Shown here: positions 50,517-60,064 of the stretch, one piece after another
How the letters are laid out: every line of letters begins with the position of its first letter
Numbering within the stretch: position 1 is the stretch's first letter
NCBI GenBank assembly: GCA_913019905.1
Contig: CAJVZD010000003.1
Location: 156,838 to 220,837 of the forward strand
Reading direction: 5' to 3'
Origin: an uncultured Cellvibrionales bacterium
Lineage (GTDB): Bacteria > Pseudomonadota > Gammaproteobacteria > Pseudomonadales > Dasaniaceae
Length of the DNA: 64,000 nucleotides
The notes under the pieces: model-generated
Databases searched by the model: none
What the model was told of the DNA's origin: nothing
Seen by the model: the letters and a program-made list of their open reading frames with translations, nothing else
Made by a program: the position numbers and the translations under genes

Positions 50517-52760
50517 ATGGAAATTGCGTATATACAGGCTGGTCCAAGAATTACAGCGATTTGGTGCCGACTTGCCTCTATGCACCGGTCTTTACAGTTA
50601 GTGGTTGCTGGTTTTATGGTTGCGGCAACGAGCATGGTTTCGGCAACAAGTTTATTAGATGTGGAGTTCAGCTCGCAACCCGACGGTCGAATTGAAATCC
50701 GTTTGGATTTTGACGAAATACCTACCGAGCCGAAAGGTTATAACATCGAGCGTCCTGCGAGAATAGCATTGGACTTCATGAATGTTTCCAATAAATTGGA
50801 TCAAAAAAAATTCACACTATCTAACGGAAACGCCAGTAGTGCGGTTATTCTTGAGTCTGGAAACCGTACCCGGATGATATTGAATCTAGTGGAGCTTGCT
50901 CCCTATAAGACCCGGATCGAAGGAAGGAGCCTTTTTGTCGAGGTGGGCGACTCGGGAGTTAAAGATTATCTAAAACCGACGCGTGGCAACCCCGTTTTGT
51001 CTTCGGCAACTAAAGCCTCCGATGGCGGAAGTATGTCTGGGTCTAACGAAATTGTTAGTGTGGATTTTAAGCGAGGTGATCAAGGTGAAGGGCGATTAAT
51101 AATCAATTTGGCAAACTCAAAAGCCGGAGTTAATGTATTCGTCGAAGGCGGCGTCATAAAAGTCGATATCGACGGAGCACAGTTACCCGAAAGTTTGCAA
51201 CGTCGCTACGATGTTAGTGACTTTGCTACGCCCGTAAAATCTGTAGAAGCGCTCGCCAGAGAAAATGGAGCCTTATTTTCACTATCCGCCACTGGTCAGT
51301 ACGATTATTTGGCGTATCAAGCCGATAATGAGTACGTGGTCAGTGTTAAACCTCTCACGACAGAAGAACTGGAGACGCGGAAAAAGGAGTTTGCTTATGT
51401 TGGAGAGAAGTTATCCCTGAATTTTCAGGATATTGAGGTTCGAGCTGTTTTGCAGCTTATTGCCGACTTTACTAGCCTCAATTTAGTGGCAAGTGATACG
51501 GTATCTGGTCGAATTACCCTTCGTTTACAAAATGTTCCATGGGACCAGGCTCTGGACCTTGTGTTGAAAACGAAAGGATTGGATAAGCGTCAGATAGGTA
51601 ACGTTTTGATGGTAGCGCCAGCTGCGGAAATCGCGGAACGCGAACGGCAAGAAATTGAAAACAACAAGCAAATTGAGGAATTAGCTCCTCTTCAGACCGA
51701 GTATATTCGCATTCGGTATGCAGAGGCTAAAGAGTTATACAATTTGTTTAGTGCACAACCGGGTGGCACTGATGGAGGTGGTGAACCTGGGGCCGCTTCT
51801 GGGGCAACCACGGCGAGCTTGTTATCTGCCCGAGGCAGCGTGATCGTCGATGAGCGAACAAACTCACTGCTTGTCACGGAAACAGCGCAAAAGTTGGAAG
51901 AGTTTCGACGCGTAATTCGCTTGTTGGACGTGCCCGTTCGCCAAGTTCTGGTCGAGGCAAGAATTGTTATTGCAAATTCAAATTTCGATGAAGAGCTTGG
52001 TGTTAGATGGGGTATTGGCGGAATTAATGCAATTAATGGTGGGGACGATCAGCTGTATTTTGGTGGCAATGCGAATGATATTCGCAACAGTATACTAAAT
52101 GTAACGGATGAGCAGTTTAATGTAGCTACCGGCGCTGGACAATCTGGCCCGTTACAGATCCCAAGAGCCCTAAATGTAGACTTGGGCGTCGCTGCTCCAA
52201 CGGGCAGCTTTGCGGTTGGTTTCGTCAATGAGGATATTCAGCTGCAAATGGAGTTGAGTGCACTGGAATCACAGGGGCGAGGTGAAATTGTTTCCCAGCC
52301 TAAGATCATCACGGGCGATAAGCAGATGGCGGTGATAAAGTCCGGTTCGGAAATTCCCTATCAAGAGTCTTCGGCGAACGGCGAAACCACCATATCATTT
52401 AAAGAGGCTGTATTGAAGTTACAGGTAACTCCCAGCATCACACCAGATGACCGTATAATTATGGACTTGGTAATTAATCAGGATTCTATCGGCGATCTGG
52501 TGCCGTCAGGTTCTGGTGGCACCGTGCCTACCATTGATACGACTGAATTGACGACGCAGGTGTTGGTTGGAAATGGTGAAACAGTTGTTTTGGGCGGTGT
52601 ATTTAGAACTGTTGATGTAGAGTCTGAGTCAAAGGTTCCGGTACTGGGCGACATTCCCTATATAGGGCGTCTATTCAGAACTTCGTCAGTAACGCAAGAA
52701 AAGACCGAAACATTAGTGTTTATCACTCCACGAATTCTTGCCGATACGCTAATCGACTAG
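50517..52760 (+). CDS. pilQ: Type IV pilus secretin PilQ
   Basis: The outer-membrane secretin through which the pilus exits. From ATG 50517, with GGAGAG six bases upstream, it has 747 residues; a GTG at 50499 is in frame but lacks this site. After a signal segment come AMIN domains that bind peptidoglycan (about 45-240), an STN/secretin N0 domain (LSLNFQDIEVRAVLQLIADF), an N1 domain, and the secretin barrel with VPVLGDIPYIGRLFR near the C-terminus. A Gly-rich insert (GGTDGGGEPGAASGA) lies in the N1 loop, as is common. Confidence 0.95.
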   Translation: MEIAYIQAGPRITAIWCRLASMHRSLQLVVAGFMVAATSMVSATSLLDVEFSSQPDGRIEIRLDFDEIPTEPKGYNIERPARIALDFMNVSNKLDQKKFTLSNGNASSAVILESGNRTRMILNLVELAPYKTRIEGRSLFVEVGDSGVKDYLKPTRGNPVLSSATKASDGGSMSGSNEIVSVDFKRGDQGEGRLIINLANSKAGVNVFVEGGVIKVDIDGAQLPESLQRRYDVSDFATPVKSVEALARENGALFSLSATGQYDYLAYQADNEYVVSVKPLTTEELETRKKEFAYVGEKLSLNFQDIEVRAVLQLIADFTSLNLVASDTVSGRITLRLQNVPWDQALDLVLKTKGLDKRQIGNVLMVAPAAEIAERERQEIENNKQIEELAPLQTEYIRIRYAEAKELYNLFSAQPGGTDGGGEPGAASGATTASLLSARGSVIVDERTNSLLVTETAQKLEEFRRVIRLLDVPVRQVLVEARIVIANSNFDEELGVRWGIGGINAINGGDDQLYFGGNANDIRNSILNVTDEQFNVATGAGQSGPLQIPRALNVDLGVAAPTGSFAVGFVNEDIQLQMELSALESQGRGEIVSQPKIITGDKQMAVIKSGSEIPYQESSANGETTISFKEAVLKLQVTPSITPDDRIIMDLVINQDSIGDLVPSGSGGTVPTIDTTELTTQVLVGNGETVVLGGVFRTVDVESESKVPVLGDIPYIGRLFRTSSVTQEKTETLVFITPRILADTLID

Positions 52761-52781
52761 ATTATTACCTAGCGCAAAAAG

Positions 52782-53297
52782 ATGAAAGCTTCCTCCAACG
52801 TATTTCTGGTCGGCCCCATGGGGGCCGGCAAATCAACTATCGGTCGTTTGCTGGCGACTGAGCTGCGCTTGGATTTTAAAGATACCGATAAAGAAATTGA
52901 AGATCGCAGCGGTGTGGACATTCCGTGGATTTTTGACATGGAAGGCGAGGAGGGTTTTCGGAATCGAGAAGCTGCGATGCTGCTGGAGCTTAGTAAGCTG
53001 GATCAAATACTACTCGCCACAGGAGGCGGCATAGTTGTTAAACATGAAAATCGAAAAGTTTTGGCGAGCTCGGGTCGAGTCGTTTACTTGATGACGACCA
53101 TAGACGAACAGGTGCGTCGTACTAACCGCGACAAAAAACGTCCCCTGTTGCAAGCCGAAAACCCGCGTCAAGTTTTAACTAATCTAATGGAGATACGGCA
53201 TCCACTGTACGAAGAAGTTGCCGACTATACGATCGATACCGATGGTCGAAGTCCAAAATCCGTGGCCTCAGAGCTAGTAAAGCTACTTTCATCCTAG
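52782..53297 (+). CDS. aroK: Shikimate kinase
   Basis: A 171-residue P-loop kinase that phosphorylates shikimate in aromatic amino acid synthesis. Walker A is GPMGAGKST (K17), the shikimate-binding DxD region is DTDKEIEDRSG, and the LATGGGIV loop and the lid Arg segment RPLL are present. It follows pilQ by 21 bases in the conserved pil-aroK-aroB order. Confidence 0.96.
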   Translation: MKASSNVFLVGPMGAGKSTIGRLLATELRLDFKDTDKEIEDRSGVDIPWIFDMEGEEGFRNREAAMLLELSKLDQILLATGGGIVVKHENRKVLASSGRVVYLMTTIDEQVRRTNRDKKRPLLQAENPRQVLTNLMEIRHPLYEEVADYTIDTDGRSPKSVASELVKLLSS

Positions 53298-53398
53298 CAC
53301 CGCTACCGGAAGTCAATGTAGAATAAATGTAAGCCGTATTAGTATCCTTGGCTTCTGACAAAAATCATATTACTCTTATAAAAAAATAGCCTCACTAT

Positions 53399-54481
53399 AT
53401 GCAAACACTCACTGTTGAATTAGCTGACCGTAGTTATCCGATATATATCGGGGAGGGATTACTTACCCAAAAAGAGCTACTGTGTAAACATATATCCGGT
53501 CATCAAGTGTTGGTCATAACGAATAAAACGATTGCTCCCTTATATTTGGATGTATTGAGGGATCATCTATCCGATTATCATTATTCCGAACTAGTTTTGC
53601 CTGACGGAGAGCAATACAAAACGTTAGAAGTAGTCGCGACTATCTACGACAAATTGATGGAGGACAAGCATAACCGTACCACAACGTTAATCGCACTGGG
53701 TGGTGGGGTTGTTGGTGACATGACCGGTTTTGCGGCTGCGAGCTACCAGCGCGGAGTTAACTTTATCCAAATCCCAACTACATTGTTGTCTCAAGTAGAC
53801 TCCTCTGTTGGTGGGAAAACAGGCGTGAATCACCCATTGGGAAAAAACATGATCGGAGCATTCCATCAACCCCAATGCGTTATCGCGGACATTGATTGTC
53901 TGAAAAGTTTGCCTCCGCGGGAATTGTCTGCTGGTTTGGCTGAAGTGATTAAGTACGGTCTAATCAGTGACGTGGAGTTTTACCACTGGTTAGATCGGAA
54001 TATGGATGAGTTGATGGAGATGAATTCGGGCCTTCTCGAAGAAGCCGTCTACCGCTCTTGTGTCAACAAGGCGAGTGTTGTCGCCAGTGACGAAAGAGAA
54101 TCTGGCATTAGGGCTATTCTCAATTTAGGCCACACATTTGGTCACGCCATTGAGACCTCTCAAGGATATGGTAATTGGCTGCATGGTGAAGCGGTGTCAG
54201 TTGGAATGGTGCTGGCGGCCACGTTATCCGAGAGATTGGGTTGGATTAAGGCTTCCGAGGTGGTAGCGGTGCAAGGCATTTTATCTCGTGCGAGCCTGCC
54301 TACCGAGCCTCCTCCAATGACCTGCAAAGAATTCATATCGCTAATGGTGGTCGACAAAAAAGTCTTGGACGGACGCTTGCGTTTAGTCTTGCTCAAAAAC
54401 ATAGGAGAAGCGATCGTAACCAGCGACGTCAACGAAGTCGACGTATGTTCTACGTTAGCCGCTTTAGGTGTGACAGAATAA
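53399..54481 (+). CDS. aroB: 3-dehydroquinate synthase
   Basis: A 360-residue NAD- and zinc-dependent enzyme that cyclises DAHP to 3-dehydroquinate. Typical motifs include [44 protein letters not shown] and the metal-binding [11 protein letters not shown] and HGEAVSVGM. Length matches E. coli AroB (362). It is 101 bases after aroK and 23 bases before the DamX-like gene. Confidence 0.96.
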   Translation: MQTLTVELADRSYPIYIGEGLLTQKELLCKHISGHQVLVITNKTIAPLYLDVLRDHLSDYHYSELVLPDGEQYKTLEVVATIYDKLMEDKHNRTTTLIALGGGVVGDMTGFAAASYQRGVNFIQIPTTLLSQVDSSVGGKTGVNHPLGKNMIGAFHQPQCVIADIDCLKSLPPRELSAGLAEVIKYGLISDVEFYHWLDRNMDELMEMNSGLLEEAVYRSCVNKASVVASDERESGIRAILNLGHTFGHAIETSQGYGNWLHGEAVSVGMVLAATLSERLGWIKASEVVAVQGILSRASLPTEPPPMTCKEFISLMVVDKKVLDGRLRLVLLKNIGEAIVTSDVNEVDVCSTLAALGVTE

Positions 54482-54504
54482 ATTTTATCGTCTGGACATA
54501 GATC

Positions 54505-56157
54505 ATGAGCCCATCCACTGCTGCAGCGTCAGATGGAAAAGCCAGTGCTTATATACAGCGGCTGGACTTAGGCGCGGATCCTTTCTCAAAAAATTTTGAC
54601 GGCGAATACTTTTATGACGGCGCGTTGCGCCGTGATGTATTGGATCAATTGGTTCATTTTAGTCGATTCAGCGATCAGGTGGTTGTGTTAACCGGTAGCA
54701 CGGGAAGTGGTACTTCCAGCCTTTTAGATAAAATGTTTGACCAGCTTAACCAAATAATGGATTACTGCGACATTAACGGCGAAAACGTATCGACGCCGGA
54801 AAAGATTCTTGAATCCCTAGCAGAACAGTTACAGCTTCAATTGACACCACCGTATCAAATCGACGAATTTATTTCGGTCTTCTGCGAAAACGCGTATATC
54901 GGCATTGATTCTGAACCGCTGTTGGTAGCGATCGATCAAGCGCATTATCTTTCGATTGAGAGCTTTGGTCTACTGTTGAATCTATTGGAAAAATCCCAAA
55001 GAAGAATCAGGTTGTTGCTTGTTGGTGAATACCAAATCGAGCAGCTTTCAAACTTAGCAGGATTTACCCGTGACAAACTCAATGTCCTCGAGTTGGAAGC
55101 CTTGACGCCGACCGAAACTGGCGAGTTCGTTTTGGGCATGCTTTGTTCTGTAGGTTACGCTGGCGATCAGCCGTTATCCAACGATCAGCTGGCGATTTTG
55201 TGTGAGCGCTCAGGGGGTAATATAGCCGAAATAATTCGTTTCACTCCAGCCTTATTAGAAACCGATAGTGCGGATGAAAGAAAACCATTTGTATTTCGTA
55301 TTCCCATTGTCCATTTATCTGCCATTGTTATCTTGATTTTCACTTTAGGGCTGTCTTATTGGTATTTAGGTTCAGGTGACCAGGAACCACCCGGATCTTC
55401 GATCAAAAACAAATCCGCTCCTCCAATGGTCATCCGAGAAGAGTTCGCTAAAGAAGCTGACAACAAAACTGTAGGGTCTCCTGGCAAAATCGCGATACCG
55501 CCTACGGATAAAAGTAGTTCTCGTAGTTCTGAGGTAGGTGATTCCCCACGTGCTGTCAAATCATCGGGAAATATTGAGCCTATGCCATCGGTGAGCGCGG
55601 CGGATGAATCCTCAAAATCTACGGAACAAAACAAAGAAAATGAGGAGGTACTTGGATACGAGCGGGAAGCCGAAAAGGTAATATCTGACGAAAAAAAGAC
55701 CGCTGAAATTCAGGGTTCGATGGCAGCCGAAAATCTAAAAGGCAGCTCGTCAACGACTGAAGTGCTAAATCAGATTGAATTGGAAAAAACTGTGATCGGC
55801 GATTCGACGCCAAAGAAAAGCGGCGGAAATACGGGAAAAATTACTGTTGTTAGCACTGTATCGGAATACGACCAACGCCTATTGGAGATGCCTTCAACAG
55901 CTTACTTGTTACAATTGACGGGTACAGTCGATGAGGAGAGAATAAAGAAATTTCTAAAACAATATTCGGGCCGAGTTTCAATAAACTATTTCGAAACACG
56001 ACTTAAGAACAAGCCTTGGTTTGTCGCCGTGACCGGGCCGTTTGATAATCGAAAATTAGCAATTGAGGCTATAGAGAGATTACCGGCTGGGCTAAAAAAA
56101 CAAAAGCCATGGGCAAGAAGTGTAAGCGGTGTGCAAAGCGATATTCGTAGCCGTTGA
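54505..56157 (+). CDS. DamX-like SPOR protein with degenerate AAA ATPase domain
   Basis: A 550-residue protein with an N-terminal AAA/GspA-like domain (about 1-255), a membrane helix (about 265-289), a long Ser/Glu/Lys-rich periplasmic linker (about 295-450) and a C-terminal SPOR domain (about 465-545, ending PWARSVSGVQSDIRSR as in DamX). SPOR domains bind denuded glycan at the septum, so a cell-division role is likely. In the ATPase domain the Walker A reads GSTGSGTSS, with Thr70 where Lys is expected, and the Walker B reads VAIDQAH, with Gln145 instead of Glu, so ATP hydrolysis is doubtful. It lies downstream of aroB, the usual damX position. Confidence 0.85.
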   Translation: MSPSTAAASDGKASAYIQRLDLGADPFSKNFDGEYFYDGALRRDVLDQLVHFSRFSDQVVVLTGSTGSGTSSLLDKMFDQLNQIMDYCDINGENVSTPEKILESLAEQLQLQLTPPYQIDEFISVFCENAYIGIDSEPLLVAIDQAHYLSIESFGLLLNLLEKSQRRIRLLLVGEYQIEQLSNLAGFTRDKLNVLELEALTPTETGEFVLGMLCSVGYAGDQPLSNDQLAILCERSGGNIAEIIRFTPALLETDSADERKPFVFRIPIVHLSAIVILIFTLGLSYWYLGSGDQEPPGSSIKNKSAPPMVIREEFAKEADNKTVGSPGKIAIPPTDKSSSRSSEVGDSPRAVKSSGNIEPMPSVSAADESSKSTEQNKENEEVLGYEREAEKVISDEKKTAEIQGSMAAENLKGSSSTTEVLNQIELEKTVIGDSTPKKSGGNTGKITVVSTVSEYDQRLLEMPSTAYLLQLTGTVDEERIKKFLKQYSGRVSINYFETRLKNKPWFVAVTGPFDNRKLAIEAIERLPAGLKKQKPWARSVSGVQSDIRSR

Positions 56158-56619
56158 CGGTGGCTAGTCGAATAATCTCCCGTGCTTATCGAAGCTAATT
56201 GAAGATTTGGCTCGGTGTTGCTGTCCCGACGGATTCATGTTGCAAGAAAATGTCGTTTGTCGATGGTGTATTTGGTCTTTTTTGAGGTGACTTTACAATA
56301 ACTGCGACGTAATCAAAAGCCTTGGCTTGACGCGTATGGTCCGAGTCAGGAAGGTTTCGAGCCGAGTGTCTCCCCGAAAATCTATTTGTTGTCATATGGT
56401 GCAATGTAGCTTCAAGTGTTAATCTGACGAAATATTCTTTAGAGCGTCCTGTGGTTTAGGCCGCGTTTTTTGGAACATTTGATTTTCACGTTAATATAAT
56501 TGTTTTGTGTTTCTTAACATTGGAATATTTTTAGCGGTGAAAAAGTGCGGAATCTAGCGAGCTAATAAGCACCCTTCGGAATTATCTTTCCTAATCTTAA
56601 ATTAGAAGTAAGTATAAAT
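56158..56619. other. Intergenic region damX - hemE
   Basis: In Pseudomonas gltB and gltD lie between the damX homologue and hemE. Here there are only 462 bases without a supportable gene. A TATAAT at 56495-56500, about 120 bases upstream of hemE, is a plausible -10 element, but its -35 match (GGAACA) is poor. Confidence 0.45.
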
Positions 56620-57687
56620 ATGTCAGAACTAAAAAATGATCGTTTTCTACGGGCTCTGTCCAAGCAAGCTGTAGACGTTACGCCAGTTTGGATGATGCGC
56701 CAAGCGGGTCGATATTTACCAGAATATCGAGCTAGTCGTTCGAAAGCAGGAGATTTTATGTCCCTTTGCATGAATCCCCAGTTTGCTTGCGAAGTGACAA
56801 TGCAGCCACTGGACCGCTACCCATTGTTGGACGCGGCGATATTATTTTCGGATATTTTGACTATCCCCGACGCCATGGGTTTAGGATTGTATTTTGAAAC
56901 AGGGGAAGGCCCTCGATTCAAAAAAACTGTGCGGACAGCTGCAGATGTCGATGCACTGCCCATTCCTGATCCACATAAAGATCTCGGCTATGTGATGGAT
57001 GCGGTTTCAACAATAAGGAGGGAGTTAAATGGCCGCGTCCCCTTAATCGGTTTTTCTGGCAGTCCATGGACCTTGGCGACGTATATGGTGGAGGGCGGTT
57101 CGTCGAAGGATTTCCGCCTAGCTAAAGCGCTAGCTTTTAATTCTCCAGAGCTCATGCATGCTTTATTGGACAAGTTGGCACAAAGCGTAACAAGTTATCT
57201 AAACGCACAAATAAACGCGGGCGCGCAGGCCGTGCAAATATTTGACACATGGGGCGGAGCGTTAAGTCACAACGCTTACCGAGAATTCTCATTGGCCTAC
57301 ATGCAGAAAATCGTTGATGGACTCGTGCGAGAGAAAGACGGTCGTGCCGTCCCAGTGATTCTGTTTACTAAAAATGGCGGTCAGTGGTTAGAGTCGATTG
57401 CCGCTACGGGAGCCACGGCCCTAGGCCTTGATTGGACTACAGATATCGGTGAGGCTCGACGAAGAGTGGGTGGGAAAGTTGCTTTGCAAGGAAATATGGA
57501 TCCGACTATGTTGTATGCATCACCGCAACGGATTCGGCAGGAAGTGGCGACTATTTTGGAATCTTATGGGCACGGTAGCGGGCATATCTTTAATCTTGGG
57601 CATGGAATTACGCCGGAAGTTGATCCGGAGCACGCCAGGGTCTTTATTGAATCGGTACATGAGCTGTCCGACAAATACCACCGGTAG
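56620..57687 (+). CDS. hemE: Uroporphyrinogen decarboxylase
   Basis: This 355-residue cytosolic enzyme removes four carboxyl groups from uroporphyrinogen III to give coproporphyrinogen III. The N-terminal signature [11 protein letters not shown], the [17 protein letters not shown] segment with the catalytic aspartate, [16 protein letters not shown] and GNMDPTMLY are all present. Length is as in E. coli (354). Confidence 0.96.
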   Translation: MSELKNDRFLRALSKQAVDVTPVWMMRQAGRYLPEYRASRSKAGDFMSLCMNPQFACEVTMQPLDRYPLLDAAILFSDILTIPDAMGLGLYFETGEGPRFKKTVRTAADVDALPIPDPHKDLGYVMDAVSTIRRELNGRVPLIGFSGSPWTLATYMVEGGSSKDFRLAKALAFNSPELMHALLDKLAQSVTSYLNAQINAGAQAVQIFDTWGGALSHNAYREFSLAYMQKIVDGLVREKDGRAVPVILFTKNGGQWLESIAATGATALGLDWTTDIGEARRRVGGKVALQGNMDPTMLYASPQRIRQEVATILESYGHGSGHIFNLGHGITPEVDPEHARVFIESVHELSDKYHR

Positions 57688-57740
57688 CCGCGTTTACGGT
57701 TGTTCCTTTAACTTTCTTTCGTTTAATTTTTAAAAGGTCT

Positions 57741-58550
57741 ATGTTCATTATGTTGGTGCTTTCCCGTTTTTTGTTCGCCACTGTCTTTTGTGTCACCTTA
57801 GTTTCGTGCGCAACATCCCCAACAGGTCGATCACAATTGGTCTTGTTCCCGAGTGGCCAAATGAGTCAAATGGGAGTGGCGGCCTTTGCTGATATGAAAG
57901 AAAAAGGTAAGGTTGCCAAGGCAATGGGGACGAGTCAATATGTCAGCTGCGTCGCTGCCGCTGTGACGGCTGAATTACCGTCTTCTTATCAGAAGGAGTG
58001 GGAAGTCGTGGTATTCAGTGACAAAAGTGCAAATGCTTTTGCCTTGCCGGGAGGAAAAATTGGCGTTCACACAGGACTACTGGATGTCGCTGTAAACCAA
58101 AATCAGTTGGCGTCCGTAATTGGCCATGAAGTAGGGCATGTTTTATCCCAACACGGTAATGAGAGAATGTCTATCCAGTTTGCTTCTGATACAGGGCAGC
58201 AACTATTGGGAGCGCTGATCGAAAATGGGCAACAAAAAGCAGACCTGATGGCCGCATTAGGTCTTGGCGGAAAATATTTAGTGCAACTACCCTACAGCCG
58301 AACGCATGAATCAGAGGCAGATCTATTGGGATTAGACTTAATGGCTAAGGCGGGTTTCAATCCCGAGGCCAGTGTTGAAGTGTGGCAAAACATGAGTAAG
58401 GGTTCAAAGGGCGAGCCACTTGAAATGATGTCCACTCATCCTTCTAATAAAACGCGAATAAATAATCTATCGAACAATATGCCGCGTGCGACTGAGGTCT
58501 ATAACGCAGCGCAACAGCAAGGAAAGCGTCCTCGCTGTGTGCGTAATTAG
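57741..58550 (+). CDS. M48-family metalloprotease lipoprotein (LoiP/YcaL-like)
   Basis: A 269-residue zinc protease with a signal peptide and lipobox LVSC (C23), so it is probably anchored in the envelope facing the periplasm. The zinc motif HEVGH is at 129-133 and the third-ligand motif ExEAD at 190-194. Length and layout fit the small M48 lipoproteins such as LoiP and YcaL, which take part in outer-membrane protein quality control. ATG codons at 57741 and 57750 are possible starts. It is convergent with cysE with only six bases between stops. Confidence 0.88.
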   Translation: MFIMLVLSRFLFATVFCVTLVSCATSPTGRSQLVLFPSGQMSQMGVAAFADMKEKGKVAKAMGTSQYVSCVAAAVTAELPSSYQKEWEVVVFSDKSANAFALPGGKIGVHTGLLDVAVNQNQLASVIGHEVGHVLSQHGNERMSIQFASDTGQQLLGALIENGQQKADLMAALGLGGKYLVQLPYSRTHESEADLLGLDLMAKAGFNPEASVEVWQNMSKGSKGEPLEMMSTHPSNKTRINNLSNNMPRATEVYNAAQQQGKRPRCVRN

Positions 58551-58561
58551 TCGTGACTAAT
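58546..58561. repeat. Perfect palindrome spanning two convergent stop codons
   Basis: ATTAGTC-GT-GACTAAT is a 7-base inverted repeat with a two-base centre. It contains the TAG stop of the M48 gene and the stop of cysE on the other strand. It may be a minimal 3' structure or coincidence. Confidence 0.5.
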
Positions 58562-59393
58562 CATCGTCTCTATCGCAGTCGTCTCTGTCACAATTAATTC
58601 CGTGATTCATATCGAGAGCCGGCTGTTCTGTGCGTGGGCGCCCCACAATTTTTGCTGGCACACCAGCAACGGTGGTATGAGCAGGAACATCTTGTAAAAC
58701 AACGCTGCCAGCGCCGATTTTCGCGCCATCGCCAATCTTGATATTACCTAGAATTTTCGCGCCAGCGCTTATCAATACACCGTCGCCAACTTTCGGGTGT
58801 CGGTCCCCATGTTCTTTGCCCGTTCCACCTAAGGTTACGGATTGCAAAATGGATACGTTATTACCGATAGTTGTTGTTTCCCCTATGACTACTCCAGTAG
58901 CGTGATCGATTAATATGCCATGACCTATTTTAGCAGCGGGGTGAATATCAACGCCGAATTGGGTGGAAATACAGTTTTGGATGAACAAAGCTAGCGCTTC
59001 GCGTTTTTGGTTCCAGAGCCAGTGCGCAACACGATAGGCTTGTAGCGAATGAAACCCTTTAAAGTATAGAAACGGAATAGAAAAGCTGTCGCAGGCAGAG
59101 TCCCGCTCCATAATAGCGCTTAAGTCGCAGCGCATCGCCTTGCCAATGCGTGGATCTCCTTCCAGAGCTTGCTGAATGACGTCACGAAGTAATAGGGCGG
59201 ATGCGGTCGGGCTATCCAACTTATGAGCAAGATGGAAGCTCAGCGCCGACTCCAGTGACTGATGATTAAGAATTGTCGAATGTAGAAAGCTCGTAAGGAT
59301 AGGCTCCTCATTCATGGTTATTTTGGTCTCGTCGCAGATAGCCTTCCAGATAGGATCACTGTCAGCCGTGATGGAAATTGCTTCATTTGCCAT
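58557..59393 (-). CDS. cysE: Serine O-acetyltransferase
   Basis: A 278-residue enzyme that makes O-acetylserine for cysteine synthesis. The N-terminal helical domain (about 1-140) is followed by a left-handed beta-helix of hexapeptide repeats with the active-site segment DIHPAAKIGHGILIDHATG and GGTGKEHGDRHPKVGDG. The last ~15 residues are an unusual Cys- and Asp-rich tail (NCDRDDCDRDDD). The C-terminus of CysE normally carries the cysteine feedback site and the peptide that binds CysK, so this altered end may change regulation. A typical CysK-binding terminal isoleucine is absent. Confidence 0.93.
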   Translation of the reverse strand: MANEAISITADSDPIWKAICDETKITMNEEPILTSFLHSTILNHQSLESALSFHLAHKLDSPTASALLLRDVIQQALEGDPRIGKAMRCDLSAIMERDSACDSFSIPFLYFKGFHSLQAYRVAHWLWNQKREALALFIQNCISTQFGVDIHPAAKIGHGILIDHATGVVIGETTTIGNNVSILQSVTLGGTGKEHGDRHPKVGDGVLISAGAKILGNIKIGDGAKIGAGSVVLQDVPAHTTVAGVPAKIVGRPRTEQPALDMNHGINCDRDDCDRDDD

Positions 59394-59999
59394 GGGTAGG
59401 TCCCTGTGAGTTCTAGTCAGTAGCGTTAGAGATAAAAAGCTAAGTTAGAATTGCTTATCCATTGCACTATTATAGCGCCTGAATACCAATATTGGGTGAC
59501 GATAACGTATTTCAAGGTTTGATACCATCATTTCTTAATGTGTTACTTAAATTCACATAATCTTTTTGGATGCTACCATTCCGCATAATATTTGCTCGGT
59601 TTCGTCGAGTAAACCGAGAATTGGCACGATGAATTGCCTGTTGTGTCGGTTTAACCCTCACCAAGAGGTCGTTCGCATGTAGTTAGTTGATTGCGACAAG
59701 GTCAAATTCATAGTTACCGGCTCGCGGCTGCGCCCACCTAATTTTCAGGTAGTTTTCCTTATGTCGAATCAGCTGCTGAGGTGATTGAATAGAGTCGCGC
59801 TTAGAGATTCAGCGTTACTGCGTAGGTATGTTGGTCAACACCGCGAAAAAATCGAGACTACATGAGGCTGGTTTTCGGATGTGAGGTAGGAAAAGGTTTC
59901 GGACTTTGGTTACGGTAAGCTTTGTGGACCGACTTCGTCAGATGTTTCAGCATCATTCTGAACAGATCGTCAGAATGTTGGTGCAGATTGTACGAACAA
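59394..59999. other. Intergenic region upstream of cysE
   Basis: About 600 bases with no supportable gene. An 8-base inverted repeat (CATTCTGA / TCAGAATG, 59955-59978) lies close to the terminator at 60000. The cysE promoter should be at the left end. Confidence 0.4.
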
Positions 60000-60033
60000 A
60001 AAAAGCCAATGAGCGAACCCATTGGCTTTTTTA
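60000..60033 (-). terminator. Rho-independent terminator of the serine hydrolase gene
   Basis: GCCAATG and CATTGGC arms with an eight-base loop are flanked by A and T runs of six on either side, 31 bases beyond the stop of the minus-strand hydrolase gene. The symmetrical flanks allow function in both directions. Confidence 0.88.
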
Positions 60034-60064
60034 TTAATGATCGTCAGTTGGCTGACTACTTAAC

